The notes under the pieces were generated by a model that saw only the letters and a list, made by a program, of their open reading frames with translations, ran no database searches and had not been told where the DNA came from. From contig OZ244040.1 in the NCBI GenBank assembly GCA_965215035.1, positions 3,658,001 to 3,722,000 on the forward strand: a stretch of 64,000 nt of DNA, written 5' to 3'. This document shows, in pieces, positions 25,136-33,694 of this stretch; the first letter of the stretch is position 1; each line of letters begins with the position of its first letter. The translations under genes and the position numbers were made by a program. The stretch comes from Azophilus sp965215035. GTDB lineage: Bacteria; Pseudomonadota; Gammaproteobacteria; Pseudomonadales; Azotimanducaceae.

Positions 25136-28100
25136 ATGCACACCGCCATCGCCTGGTTCACCCGCAACCCGGTTGCCGCCAACCTGTTGATGTGGATTCT
25201 CTGCGTGGGCGGCACACTTTCCGTGCTGACGGTCAATCAAGAAGAATTCCCCTCGTTCGAGATACCGGTGGTCTCCGTAAAGGTAGCCTACCTGGGCGCC
25301 GCTCCGGAGGAAGTCGAAACGGGCGTGTGCATCCGCGTCGAGGAAGCCATCGAGGGCGTGGAAGGCATCGACAAGGTGCATTCCGTATCGAGCGAGGGCA
25401 CCTGCTCCGTCAATGTCGAGTTGCACATCGACGCCAACCAAGTGGTGGCGCTGAACGAAATCAAGGGGCGTGTCGACGGTATCAACAGTTTCCCCCTGGA
25501 AACCGAGAAACCCATCGTCTCCATGCTGGCCATGCAGCGGAACGTGCTGCATGTCGCCCTGTCCGGCAGCGCCGACGAGCGCATTCTCAAGGAAGTCGCG
25601 CAGCAACTCCGCGACGACATGACCGCCATCGACGGGGTCTCCCAGGTGGGCGTCAAGTACACCCGTCCCTACGAGATTTCCATCGAGGTCTCGGAATACG
25701 CCCTGCGGCGGCACGGTTTAACCCTCGACCAGGTTACGGCGGCCGTGCGCAACGGTTCGCTCGACATGCCGGGCGGCACCATCAAGGCCCGGGACGGAGA
25801 AATACTGATTCGCTCCAAGGGGCAGGCCTACTGGGGGCCGGAATTCGGGCACATCGTTGTGCTAACCCGCCGCGACGGCACCAAGGTCACGCTTGGCGAA
25901 ATCGCCGAAATAAGGGACGGCTTCGAGGAGGGCGACCTGTTCGCCCGCTTCAACGGCGAGCCAGCGGTCGTCCTGACCGTGGCGCAACTCGAAACCCAGG
26001 ACATCATGCAGATAGCCGGGGACATAAAGGCCTTTATCGAGCGGGTACGCCCCTCGCTGCCCGAGGGTCTGAGCCTGACCGTATGGACGGATGCTTCCGC
26101 ACAGCTTGTCGAGCGCATGGATGTGCTCAACGTGACCGCACTCGGGGGCCTACTGCTGGTGCTGGTCGTTCTGGCGCTGTTCCTGCGCTTCCGGCTGGCC
26201 ATGTGGGTCGCGGCGGGCATTCCCATCGCGCTGCTCGGCACCCTGGCGGTGTTTCCCTACGCAGACATCAGAATAAGCACCTTGACGGTCATGGCGTTTA
26301 TTCTGGTGCTCGGCGTGCTGGTTGACGACGCCATCGTCGTCGGGGAACGGGTATACAGCCACGAGCAGTCGGGCAAGAGCCCCGTCCGGGCGGCCATCGA
26401 CGGCACGCGGGAAGTGTCCATACCGGTCATCTTCGGGGTGCTCACCACCATGGCGGCGTTTCTGCCGGTCATTATCGTGCCGGGTGCCATGACCAACTTC
26501 TTCGGTGTAATCGGCCATGTCGTCATGCTGGCCCTGGTTTTCAGTATCATCGAGTCGCAACTCATCCTGCCCGCGCACCTGGCCCATCGGAAACGGGGAA
26601 CGGCCCGGCACCGCGCCGGGCGCACCTGGGCCCGGCTGCAGGGCAGGTTGTCCGACTGGCTGTTGCGCGTGGGCACCGACCACTACGCGCCCTTCGTCAA
26701 GCGCGCGGTCGCCAAACGCTACATCACCGCCGCCGTCGGCCTGGGCGTTCTCATCCTGGCACTTGCCTTTCTGGCCAGCGGGCGGGTGATCTTCGGCTTC
26801 TTTGCGCCGATGGAGGGAGACCGAATATTCGCGCAGTTGGAGATGCCCGAAGGCGTGTCGGTGGGGGTGACCATGGAGGCCGCCCAACAGATCGAGCGCG
26901 CGGCCGATGTGCTGAACAGGGAATTGACCCGAGAACTCGGCCGCGAGCAGCCGGTGATACTGAACCAGCTTACCAGTATCGGTACGCCCGCGGATCGGGA
27001 TGGCCCGCCCAATCAGCCGCAGCCTGGACGCAGCCACTTCGCGGAAGTCGTGATCGAGCTGCCGCTCGCCAGCGAACGGGACAACATGAGTACGGTGGAC
27101 ATCGCCAACCGCTGGCGACAACTCGTCGGACCCATACCCGACGCGGTGCAGTTGGCGTTTACCTCCGACCGGTTCTCCACGGGCGAAGCCATCAACTACC
27201 AACTATCCGGGCAGAACGTGGAGGAGCTGCGCCAGGCGGCCGTGGAACTGCGCGCCGAACTCGCCCGCTACGCCGGCGTGTTCGACATCTACGATACCTT
27301 CCGCGCCGGCAAGCAGGAAATTCGCCTGAGCCTCCTGCCCGAGGCGCACAACCTAGGCCTCACGCTCGGCGACCTGGCCCGCCAGGTACGCAGCGCCTTC
27401 TACGGTGCCGAAACCCAGCGCGTACAACGCGGCCAAGACGATGTCCGGGTGATGGTGCGGTTCCCCGAGGCCGAACGAAAGTCGCTCGGCAACCTGGAAG
27501 ACATGTACATCCGCACGCCCGACGGCAAGGAAGTACCTTTCTACAGCGTCGCCCGATTCGAATTGGACAAGGGCTATTCCGCCATCCGGCGAACAGACCG
27601 ACGCAGGGTGGTTAACGTGATCGCGGATGTGGACCGCGCTGTCATCGCCCCGGAGAAGGTTCTGGCGGGCCTGGCGGATACCGCGATTCCAGAGCTCCAG
27701 GCAAGATACCCCAACATGTCGATCGGCATGGACGGTGAGCAGGAGGAACGCAACCAGGCCATGCTCGCGCTGGCGCGGGGTGCCCTGCTCGCCCTAGTTA
27801 TCATCTACGCCCTGCTGGCTATACCCCTTAGAAGCTACGTACAGCCGCTCGTTATCATGAGCGTCATCCCGTTCGGGGCCGTCGGCGCCATCTTCGGGCA
27901 CTGGGTCATGGGTGTGCAACTGCAGTTCTTCTCGGCACTTGGCATCGTCGCCCTGTCCGGGGTGGTGGTAAACGCGAGCCTCGTGCTGGTCGACTACGTC
28001 AACCGCTGTCGGCGCCAGGGCATGGCGGTGGATGAGGCGCTGGTGCTGAGCTGTACCGTGCGCTTCCGGGCGATTGTCCTCACATCGGTCACAACCTTCG

Positions 28101-28381
28101 TCGGGCTGATTCCCCTCATGGGCAACAGTACACCGATGACCGAGCCGTTCATACCCATGGCGATCTCCCTCGCCTTCGGCGTCCTGTTCGCGACCTCCAT
28201 TACCCTGATCTACGTGCCGGTGCTGTATCGCATCACCGAGGACTTCTTCGGCTGGGACCCGGTGGCCCAGGGTATACGGGAGTCGGACGACGAAACCGAC
28301 CGGCGGGAACCAACCTGGTCCACCGAGATTGCCCGTCCTGTCCCTAGCGCTGCTCCCCAGCCCGTTCGGAGAGGTACTTGA
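25136..28381 (+). CDS. RND efflux transporter, inner-membrane permease (AcrB/HAE-1-like)
   Basis: A 1081-residue proton-driven pump with the standard two-fold layout: TM1 near residue 20, a large periplasmic loop, TM2-6, a second TM7-loop and TM8-12. The proton-relay aspartates sit in ILVLGVLVDDAIVVGERVYS (TM4, near residue 398). The divergent periplasmic loops and the EEFPSFEIPVVSV start place it with the less-studied HAE-1-like branch rather than with AcrB itself. It is co-transcribed with gntR and the adaptor, so it exports whatever ligand the regulator senses. The last 38 bp overlap the convergent dioxygenase gene. Confidence 0.94.
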   Translation: MHTAIAWFTRNPVAANLLMWILCVGGTLSVLTVNQEEFPSFEIPVVSVKVAYLGAAPEEVETGVCIRVEEAIEGVEGIDKVHSVSSEGTCSVNVELHIDANQVVALNEIKGRVDGINSFPLETEKPIVSMLAMQRNVLHVALSGSADERILKEVAQQLRDDMTAIDGVSQVGVKYTRPYEISIEVSEYALRRHGLTLDQVTAAVRNGSLDMPGGTIKARDGEILIRSKGQAYWGPEFGHIVVLTRRDGTKVTLGEIAEIRDGFEEGDLFARFNGEPAVVLTVAQLETQDIMQIAGDIKAFIERVRPSLPEGLSLTVWTDASAQLVERMDVLNVTALGGLLLVLVVLALFLRFRLAMWVAAGIPIALLGTLAVFPYADIRISTLTVMAFILVLGVLVDDAIVVGERVYSHEQSGKSPVRAAIDGTREVSIPVIFGVLTTMAAFLPVIIVPGAMTNFFGVIGHVVMLALVFSIIESQLILPAHLAHRKRGTARHRAGRTWARLQGRLSDWLLRVGTDHYAPFVKRAVAKRYITAAVGLGVLILALAFLASGRVIFGFFAPMEGDRIFAQLEMPEGVSVGVTMEAAQQIERAADVLNRELTRELGREQPVILNQLTSIGTPADRDGPPNQPQPGRSHFAEVVIELPLASERDNMSTVDIANRWRQLVGPIPDAVQLAFTSDRFSTGEAINYQLSGQNVEELRQAAVELRAELARYAGVFDIYDTFRAGKQEIRLSLLPEAHNLGLTLGDLARQVRSAFYGAETQRVQRGQDDVRVMVRFPEAERKSLGNLEDMYIRTPDGKEVPFYSVARFELDKGYSAIRRTDRRRVVNVIADVDRAVIAPEKVLAGLADTAIPELQARYPNMSIGMDGEQEERNQAMLALARGALLALVIIYALLAIPLRSYVQPLVIMSVIPFGAVGAIFGHWVMGVQLQFFSALGIVALSGVVVNASLVLVDYVNRCRRQGMAVDEALVLSCTVRFRAIVLTSVTTFVGLIPLMGNSTPMTEPFIPMAISLAFGVLFATSITLIYVPVLYRITEDFFGWDPVAQGIRESDDETDRREPTWSTEIARPVPSAAPQPVRRGT

Positions 28382-29240
28382 ATAGCTGCCGGTCGCGATG
28401 GCTGGCGGCGGAGTAACGATTGGGCCGCGCCCAGGGATGCCAACGGGGCGCTTCGCCCTCCGGCTTGTCGCCAACCACCGTCACCCGCTGAATCAGCCGC
28501 TCGCCCTCGAAGTCGTTCAGAACGAAGTGCTGGGTACAGCGGTTGTCCCATATGGCCACCGTTTCCTTCGCCCAGCGATAGCGGACGGTAAAGCGCGGGC
28601 TCTTCACCCAATTGGTTAGGTAGTTGAGCAACAGGTCGCTTTCGTCGGCGCTCATCTCGACAATGCGCCGGGTGAAGTGTTCGTTCACGTAAAGCGCCTT
28701 GCGTCCGGTCTTTGGATGCACGCGCACCACCGGATGCATGGCAGCCCGATCGGGGCGGTTGTGCGGCAGGGCGTCGTGCAGCGCCGAAAGGCCGTCGCAG
28801 AGATGCCGCATGGGTGCGGACAGTTCCTCGTAGGCGGCGTAGAGGCTGCTCCACAGCGTGTCGCCACCGGTCGCCGGGCACTCCACCATGCGCAGAATCG
28901 ACATCAGCGCCGGTTCTTCCTGAAACGTGAGATCGGTATGCCACTCGTCGGCGACCCCGCCATGACTGGCGGCCAGCTCGAACAGCTCATCGTGTTCGGT
29001 GTATGGGTTGCGAAGATTGGGATGCCCCTCCAGCCGCCCAAAGTGCCTGCCCAGGGCAATATGGGCATCAACGTCCAGCGCCTGATCTGGAAAGAACAGT
29101 ACCAGATGCTCAAGCAGCAGCCGCTCGATTTGCCCCGCTTCCCGTCGCCCGGCCGCGGCGAGGTCCAATCCGCGCACTTCCGCTCCCAGGGCACCGGCCA
29201 GCCTGGTCACCTGTATGTCGCCAATCGCGGTGCCGTCCAT
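28344..29240 (-). CDS. TauD/TfdA-family Fe(II)/2-oxoglutarate dioxygenase
   Basis: A 298-residue dioxygenase. The iron ligands appear in DEWHTDLTFQEEP (His-x-Asp near residue 100) and AIWDNRCTQHFVLNDFEGER, where the distal His and the 2-oxoglutarate-binding Arg follow. Opening residues LAGALGAEVRGLDL and the FPDQALDVDAHIALGRHFG stretch are typical. Relatives hydroxylate taurine, 2,4-D, alkyl sulfates or other small acids; the substrate here cannot be told. It converges with the RND operon, overlapping it by 38 bp, and faces the DUF2147 gene divergently. Confidence 0.9.
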   Translation of the reverse strand: MDGTAIGDIQVTRLAGALGAEVRGLDLAAAGRREAGQIERLLLEHLVLFFPDQALDVDAHIALGRHFGRLEGHPNLRNPYTEHDELFELAASHGGVADEWHTDLTFQEEPALMSILRMVECPATGGDTLWSSLYAAYEELSAPMRHLCDGLSALHDALPHNRPDRAAMHPVVRVHPKTGRKALYVNEHFTRRIVEMSADESDLLLNYLTNWVKSPRFTVRYRWAKETVAIWDNRCTQHFVLNDFEGERLIQRVTVVGDKPEGEAPRWHPWARPNRYSAASHRDRQLFKYLSERAGEQR

Positions 29241-29315
29241 CCTATACGGGCTCTCCGCCCCTCCAGAAACGCGAGCCCCATTCTAGCGGCGGAGCGAAGC
29301 AAGTAGAATGCCCCG

Positions 29316-29870
29316 ATGCGCAATCATCGCCCCGACCAACCCCTAGCGCCGGGGTGCCGACCGAGCAAGCCGCGCACACCTAGGGCGCGGCCTCGCCACC
29401 CGCAATGCGCATGGGTCGGCCGCTCGGTTCGCACGCTGGTCGCCGCCTCGTTCTGCCTTGTGGCCCAAGCGGCGACGGCACCGGCGGATGTCGTGGGGCA
29501 ATGGGCGAGCAGCGGCAGCATCATCGACATTACCGAAGCCGAGGGCCAGCTCCAGGCGACCGTCGTCGCCATGCGCAAGCCCCGCCTAGATACCAAGAAC
29601 CCCGATCCCGCCTTGCGCGGACGCCCGTTGCTTGGCTTGCAGCTTCTGCACAATACCCGTTTCGACAAGCGATGGCGGGCGCGCATCTACGATCCGGAAA
29701 GCGGGCGCACCTGGTCGGTACAGCTTAGCGTGAACAAGCAGGGCGAGTTGCAGTTGCGCGGCTATGTGGGGCTGCCGCTACTCGGCAAGACCGAGACCTT
29801 CATTCCGGTTTCCAGGTGCACGGAGCGCATTCGCGAAACGCTTGCCGCATCCGGTCTTGAGCCTTGTTGA
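29316..29870 (+). CDS. DUF2147 domain, probably exported protein
   Basis: A 184-residue protein. After a basic leader and a hydrophobic segment (VRTLVAASFCLVAQAATA) it carries the DUF2147 pattern: VVGQWASSG, KNPDPALRGRPLLGLQLL, WRARIYDPESGRTWSVQL and LQLRGYVGLPLLGKTETF. The family is small, periplasmic and uncharacterised, often beside membrane or lipid genes. The only in-frame start is ATG at 29316, which leaves an unusually long 35-residue, Arg/Pro-rich lead before the hydrophobic segment. No operon partner. Confidence 0.75.
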   Translation: MRNHRPDQPLAPGCRPSKPRTPRARPRHPQCAWVGRSVRTLVAASFCLVAQAATAPADVVGQWASSGSIIDITEAEGQLQATVVAMRKPRLDTKNPDPALRGRPLLGLQLLHNTRFDKRWRARIYDPESGRTWSVQLSVNKQGELQLRGYVGLPLLGKTETFIPVSRCTERIRETLAASGLEPC

Positions 29871-30098
29871 TCGCTCGCCGCAATGTTCGCACCACCGGCG
29901 AGCCGCCATTCGGTTCGACCGGCGTGCGCGGGGCAAGGGGTCAGTACTTCGGCATCGCTTAGCCGGGCATACCACCATCGGCGGCCAGTATCCAATTGCT
30001 ATCAATGCCAGCGGGGCGGCGGCATCGACCTGGGTGGGAGCGATGCGGCACGGACTGCGTCCGGCTTCCATTGTCATCGCGTCGGCCTGCAACCCCGG

Positions 30099-30283
30099 CT
30101 AGTGTCGTGTCCCGCAAGTAAGTGGGCTTTGGTCGCTAGGCCGTTTTGGTTCCCGGCGAGAGCCTTTCCGATACCGGAAAGGGCGACAACGCCGTGTGGC
30201 AGGCCCCACACAAGGCGGAGCAACGAAGCCGGGGGCCGAAACGGACATGAATAATCACGCTTATTTACGGGACACGATACTAG
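30099..30283. mobile_element. 185-bp MITE-like element with CTAG-flanked 20-bp terminal inverted repeats
   Basis: The left end (from 30103) and the right end (to 30279) read inward as GTGTCGTGTCCCGCAAGTAA and its near-complement (GTATCGTGTCCCGTAAATAA), 17 of 20 matching. Both outer ends are flanked by CTAG (30099-30102 and 30280-30283), consistent with a 4-bp target duplication. Inside are a second pair of arms (CCGTTTTGGTTCCCGGC and GCCGGGGGCCGAAACGG) and two small hairpins, so the whole element could fold into a branched structure. No transposase is present. The stretch 29871-30098 before it holds nothing I can identify. Confidence 0.75.
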
Positions 30284-30302
30284 CGCACCCCGGCGCAACC
30301 GA

Positions 30303-31079
30303 TCAGTAGGGCGACGTACCCCCATCCACACTCAGGGTAGCCCCGGTGATGCCCGCGCCCGCCTCGGACGCCAACAAGACCGCCACCGCGGCTACCTCTT
30401 CCACGGTATTGGGCCGCTTGATGGCCGACTCCTCGGCGAACAGGTCGATCATCTGCTCGAAGGTCAGGCCCATCGCCGCCGCGGTCGCCGGGCCGTTCTG
30501 CTTGACGATGTCGGTGATGATTAGCCCCGGACAGATCGCGTTGACGGTGATGCCTTGCGTCGCCACCTCCCGGGCGAGCGACTTGGTAAGCCCGTTGACC
30601 GCGTGCTTGGCGGCGGTGTAGGCGGTGAATACCGGCTTGCCGATCTTGCCCTCGACCGACGAGATATTGACGATGCGGCCCCACCGGTTGGCCAGCATGG
30701 AGCGCAGCGCCCGGCGGCTGGCCCAGAACGTCGAGTAGAGGTTCCATTTCATCGCCAAGTCGAATGCCTCGTCCGACAACTCGGCCAGCGGTTGCAGGTC
30801 GCCGGCACCGCCGGCGTTGTTTACCAATACGTCGATGCGGCCGAAACGTTCGACGGTGGCGTCGACAAACCCCTCGACATCGCCCCGCACCGTCGCATCT
30901 CCGGCGAAGAACAGGCACCGCTGCCCGGCATCGAGTTCCCCGAGCACTCGCTCCGCCCTAGCTCGACCGCGGGCCATGAGCGCGACCGAGGCGCCCTCGT
31001 CAACAAAAGCCCGCGCAATACCAAGGCCGATACCCGCCGTACCGCCGGTGATGCCGGCGACCCTGCCATCCAAGCGCAT
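30303..31079 (-). CDS. Short-chain dehydrogenase/reductase, FabG-like
   Basis: A 258-residue SDR with TGGTAGIGLGIA (residues 11-22), DVLVNNAGGAG, catalytic Ser in IVNISSVEGK and the YTAAK pair, ending in GATLSVDGGTSPY. This is the ordinary classical fold used by 3-oxoacyl reductases and alcohol dehydrogenases. The gene ends 20 bp from the MITE. Upstream lies an acyl-CoA dehydrogenase remnant, which hints at a former fatty-acid or CoA-ester catabolic unit, but no specific substrate can be assigned. Confidence 0.9.
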   Translation of the reverse strand: MRLDGRVAGITGGTAGIGLGIARAFVDEGASVALMARGRARAERVLGELDAGQRCLFFAGDATVRGDVEGFVDATVERFGRIDVLVNNAGGAGDLQPLAELSDEAFDLAMKWNLYSTFWASRRALRSMLANRWGRIVNISSVEGKIGKPVFTAYTAAKHAVNGLTKSLAREVATQGITVNAICPGLIITDIVKQNGPATAAAMGLTFEQMIDLFAEESAIKRPNTVEEVAAVAVLLASEAGAGITGATLSVDGGTSPY

Positions 31080-31099
31080 GCGAGCCGCGCCAGCCCGCC

Positions 31100-31288
31100 T
31101 CAGTTACCGAAATCCCGGGATGCGCCGGCGTGGTACCGGCACAGCACGTTCTTGGCGGTGAGCACCCGGTGCACCTCGTTCATGTAGGCGTGCTGTAGGA
31201 GGGTTAGGCCCATGCCCCCCGAATTCCTGGGGCAGGTGTGGTGGCCAGCCGGATATCGTTGATTTGGTCGTCCAGGGTGGACACTAGC
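31100..31288 (-). pseudogene. Acyl-CoA dehydrogenase N-terminal remnant
   Basis: Two pieces in different frames. STLDDQINDIRLATT looks like the first helix of an acyl-CoA dehydrogenase. A few bases later, after a frameshift in a G-rich run, SGGMGLTLLQHAYMNEVHR matches the GG.GL.LL.H....E segment of the N-terminal helical domain. The sequence then ends after about 18 more codons. Everything between and after is missing, so this is a heavily deleted gene. Confidence 0.45.
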
Positions 31289-31859
31289 GCAGCCGCGTGG
31301 CGGTGCGAATAACCACGTTCTCGACCGGCACGTCGGCCATGCCGCCGCGCCGCTGTGTATCGCGCAACTCCACATCTAGCACCGCGTCCATGCCCGCAAT
31401 GACCTTGCCGAACACGGTATAACCCGGCTTGCCCTGTTGCGCATCTAGGTAGGGGTTGTCCACGACGTTGATGAAGAACTGCGCGCCCGCGGAATCGGGG
31501 TCGGCGGTACGCGCCATCGCAATTGTGCCGCGAACGTTGGACAGCCCATTGAAGGACTCGTTGACGACATTGCGGGGCGGTTGCCGATAGGCGAGCGCCT
31601 CATCGTAGCCCCCCGCCTGCACCATGAATCCGGCGATGACCCGGTGAAAGATCAGCCCGTTATAGAACCCCTCGTCGACCAGCCGCAAAAAATTATCGAC
31701 CGTTTGCGGCGCCGGGGCCGGGAACAGCTCGATGTCGACGGTTCCCGCACTGGTCTCCAAGCGCACGACGGGGGCGGGTTCCTCGGCAACGGTGGTGAGC
31801 GCCAACAGCATCGCAAATACGGCAAGACCAGTGGTAGTGGACTTCTTCACGACCGGCAT
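31284..31859 (-). CDS. Cyclophilin-type peptidyl-prolyl cis-trans isomerase, exported
   Basis: A 191-residue isomerase that speeds proline isomerisation in protein folding. A signal peptide (TTTGLAVFAMLLALTTVAEE) precedes the cyclophilin domain with the active-site motifs FHRVIAGFMVQAGGYD, GTIAMARTADPDSAGAQFFI and GKVIAGMDAVLDVE. PpiA-like in size and location. ATG at 31859 gives a normal basic start (MPVVKKS). It lies 23 bp downstream of pdxJ on the same strand, so co-transcription with pdxJ is likely. Confidence 0.92.
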   Translation of the reverse strand: MPVVKKSTTTGLAVFAMLLALTTVAEEPAPVVRLETSAGTVDIELFPAPAPQTVDNFLRLVDEGFYNGLIFHRVIAGFMVQAGGYDEALAYRQPPRNVVNESFNGLSNVRGTIAMARTADPDSAGAQFFINVVDNPYLDAQQGKPGYTVFGKVIAGMDAVLDVELRDTQRRGGMADVPVENVVIRTATRLR

Positions 31860-31882
31860 TCTACGCAATTTGGAACCGTTCT

Positions 31883-32647
31883 TCAGGGCGCAAGGGCATC
31901 CCGGAACGCACGCACCGTTGCCGCTAGGCCGCGCTCCAGGGCCGTGGAGATAAGCGCATGGCCGATGGAAACCTCGGCGACCTCGGTGATTCGCGAGAAC
32001 AACGGCAGGTTTTCCAAGTCGAGATCGTGGCCAGCGTTAACGCCGAGGCCGAGTTCGACCGCATGGCGCGCCGCATTACGGTACAGATCGAACGAGGCCA
32101 GGCTGTGCTCGTGGTGCACGCCATGCCGCGCCACCGTCTCGGCGAATGGCCCGGTATAGAGTTCGATGCGCTCGGCACCGGTAGTGGGCACCAGGGCGAC
32201 CTGTTCCGGGTCTGGATCCATAAATAGGCTCACCCGCGCTCCAGCGACCTGATAGCGACGAATCCTGGCGGCCAATGCGGAGTTGTCGCCCCGCAGGTTG
32301 AAACCGTGATCGGAAGTGAGTTGATTATCGGTGTCGGGAACCAGGGTTGCCTGATGCGGGCCGACCTGCTCGATGAGCGCATCGAAACCCGGATAGCCGC
32401 TTTTGCGCGCACCGGCAAAGGGGTTGCCCTCTATGTTGAACTCGACATCCGGGTACCCCGTCAGCAGTTCGGCCAGGTCGAAGACGTCAGCCGGCCGAAT
32501 GTGCCGCTGATCTGGCCTGGGATGCACCGTTATGCCCTGGGCACCGGCGGCAAGAACGACCCTGGCCGCATCGACAACACTCGGCACATCGCCACCCCGG
32601 GAGTTGCGCACCAGGGCCACCTTGTTCAGATTGACGCTCAGCCGCAC
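31883..32647 (-). CDS. pdxJ: Pyridoxine 5'-phosphate synthase PdxJ
   Basis: The last ring-forming enzyme of DXP-dependent vitamin B6 synthesis, joining 3-amino-2-oxopropyl phosphate and deoxyxylulose phosphate. The 254-residue product shows the family opening RLSVNLNKVALVRNSRGG, AGAQGITVHPRPDQRHIR, EFNIEGNP (with the catalytic Glu), LVPDTDNQLTSDHGFN and GLGVNAGHDLDLENL. The start is GTG at 32647, nine bases after AGGAG; longer in-frame readings run into non-family sequence. The region containing this ribosome site is duplicated 72 bp upstream. Confidence 0.93.
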   Translation of the reverse strand: MRLSVNLNKVALVRNSRGGDVPSVVDAARVVLAAGAQGITVHPRPDQRHIRPADVFDLAELLTGYPDVEFNIEGNPFAGARKSGYPGFDALIEQVGPHQATLVPDTDNQLTSDHGFNLRGDNSALAARIRRYQVAGARVSLFMDPDPEQVALVPTTGAERIELYTGPFAETVARHGVHHEHSLASFDLYRNAARHAVELGLGVNAGHDLDLENLPLFSRITEVAEVSIGHALISTALERGLAATVRAFRDALAP

Positions 32648-32658
32648 GACCCATCGCT

Positions 32659-32762
32659 CCTGGAAGTGGCCCCAAGCCGCACATCGATTGCCCGCTTGGA
32701 ACTGCTTCCATTTCCGCTCCAGCATATCTTCCTGGAAGCGGCCCCAAGCCGCGCATCGATTG
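32659..32762. repeat. Paired 32-bp direct repeat at the pdxJ 5' end
   Basis: Copies at 32659-32690 and 32731-32762, offset 72 bp, share CCTGGAAG, GGCCCCAAGCCGC and CATCGATTG with only two substitutions in 32. In pdxJ orientation the gene-proximal copy ends in the CCAGGAG ribosome site; the distal copy carries CCAGGAAG at the same place. They occupy most of the yciB-pdxJ gap. Confidence 0.85.
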
Positions 32763-32798
32763 GCCAGGACGCGGCCCGGTAGCGATGCTGGCCCGCGT

Positions 32799-33413
32799 TC
32801 ACCGCGGGTCGCCCAGTTTGGTGGTTCCGGGAAGTTCTCCGGTGTCGGCCCCGGTGGCCGGATGAGCATCGGTGGTCTCCACCCGGGCAGTCAACAGGCC
32901 AAGCCGATGCAGATAGACCAAGGTCAAGGTGATGTAGGTAAAGGTGAGGGCGAATCCACCGATCAGCTTGTAGGCTACCCAGAAATCCATGGAAAAATTG
33001 TAGGCCACGACCAGGTTCAGGGCCCCGGCGAAGAAGAAGCCCGCCGCCCAGCCCAGATTCAGGCGCGCCCACACCGGCCCCGGCAGCTTGAGCCGTCCCC
33101 CCAGCAACTTCTCGATGAGGTTGGTGCGCATGAAGTGGCTGCCAAGCAGCGAGGCGCCGAGCAGCCAATTCACCACCGTCGGCTTCCACTGAATGAAGGT
33201 CTCGTCCCGCAGCACGAGTGTCAATCCACCAAAGGCAAGGCTCACCCAGAATGTCAGCTTCAACTCGCGCCCAACGGGCTTTCCCAACAGCTTGTACGCG
33301 GCTAGCTGCAAGGTCACCGACAACATGAGTGCCGCGGTCGCCCAGTAGATATCCAGGGCGAAGAAGACGACGGCGAAAACCACGATAGGGAGAAAATCCA
33401 GTAACTGCCGCAT
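32799..33413 (-). CDS. yciB: Inner membrane protein YciB (septation protein A/IspZ family)
   Basis: A 204-residue integral membrane protein with five to six hydrophobic helices. Family signatures include MRQLLDFLPIVVFAVVFFAL, FGGLTLVLRDETFIQWKPT and NLGWAAGFFFAGALNLVVAY. YciB/IspZ proteins act in cell envelope maintenance and septum formation. I chose the ATG at 33413 because QLLDFLP is the usual N-terminus. The C-terminal 30 residues after RLGLLTAR are polar and variable. Confidence 0.9.
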   Translation of the reverse strand: MRQLLDFLPIVVFAVVFFALDIYWATAALMLSVTLQLAAYKLLGKPVGRELKLTFWVSLAFGGLTLVLRDETFIQWKPTVVNWLLGASLLGSHFMRTNLIEKLLGGRLKLPGPVWARLNLGWAAGFFFAGALNLVVAYNFSMDFWVAYKLIGGFALTFTYITLTLVYLHRLGLLTARVETTDAHPATGADTGELPGTTKLGDPR

Positions 33414-33588
33414 GGGAACTCTGCGCGTCGAGCCGATACCAAACCCTACCAACATTCCCGGACGGTGGCCAATGCGCACTGCGGAGAACCCTTAACCCGA
33501 CAAGGGGAACGCCTCGACTCGCCATGTCCCCGGGATCGTCGATGCCTGCACTCGGGTCTCGCCCGCCATTGAACCTCGGTACAGTCGG

Positions 33589-33609
33589 CATTCAAACTAA
33601 GCCACTACC
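33589..33609 (-). repeat. Isolated arm of the 97-bp hairpin repeat family
   Basis: ATTCAAAC, then CACTACC eight bases on, matches the right arm of the tandem units at 9856-10049 (17 of 21 positions). No left arm is visible here, so it is a solo or decayed copy in the gap before the beta-helix gene. Confidence 0.5.
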
Positions 33610-33694
33610 CTGGTGGCGGCTGAATTGACATGATTTGCCACTTGTGCGGCAACCCCCTCTAATGTAGTTTCGGACGGCCTGTCGGAGAGTCGTC

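Noticed and set aside
32648..32869. 74-residue N-terminal extension of PdxJ
   Set aside because: It is translation of the duplicated spacer; the GTG at 32647 has a good ribosome site and family N-terminus.
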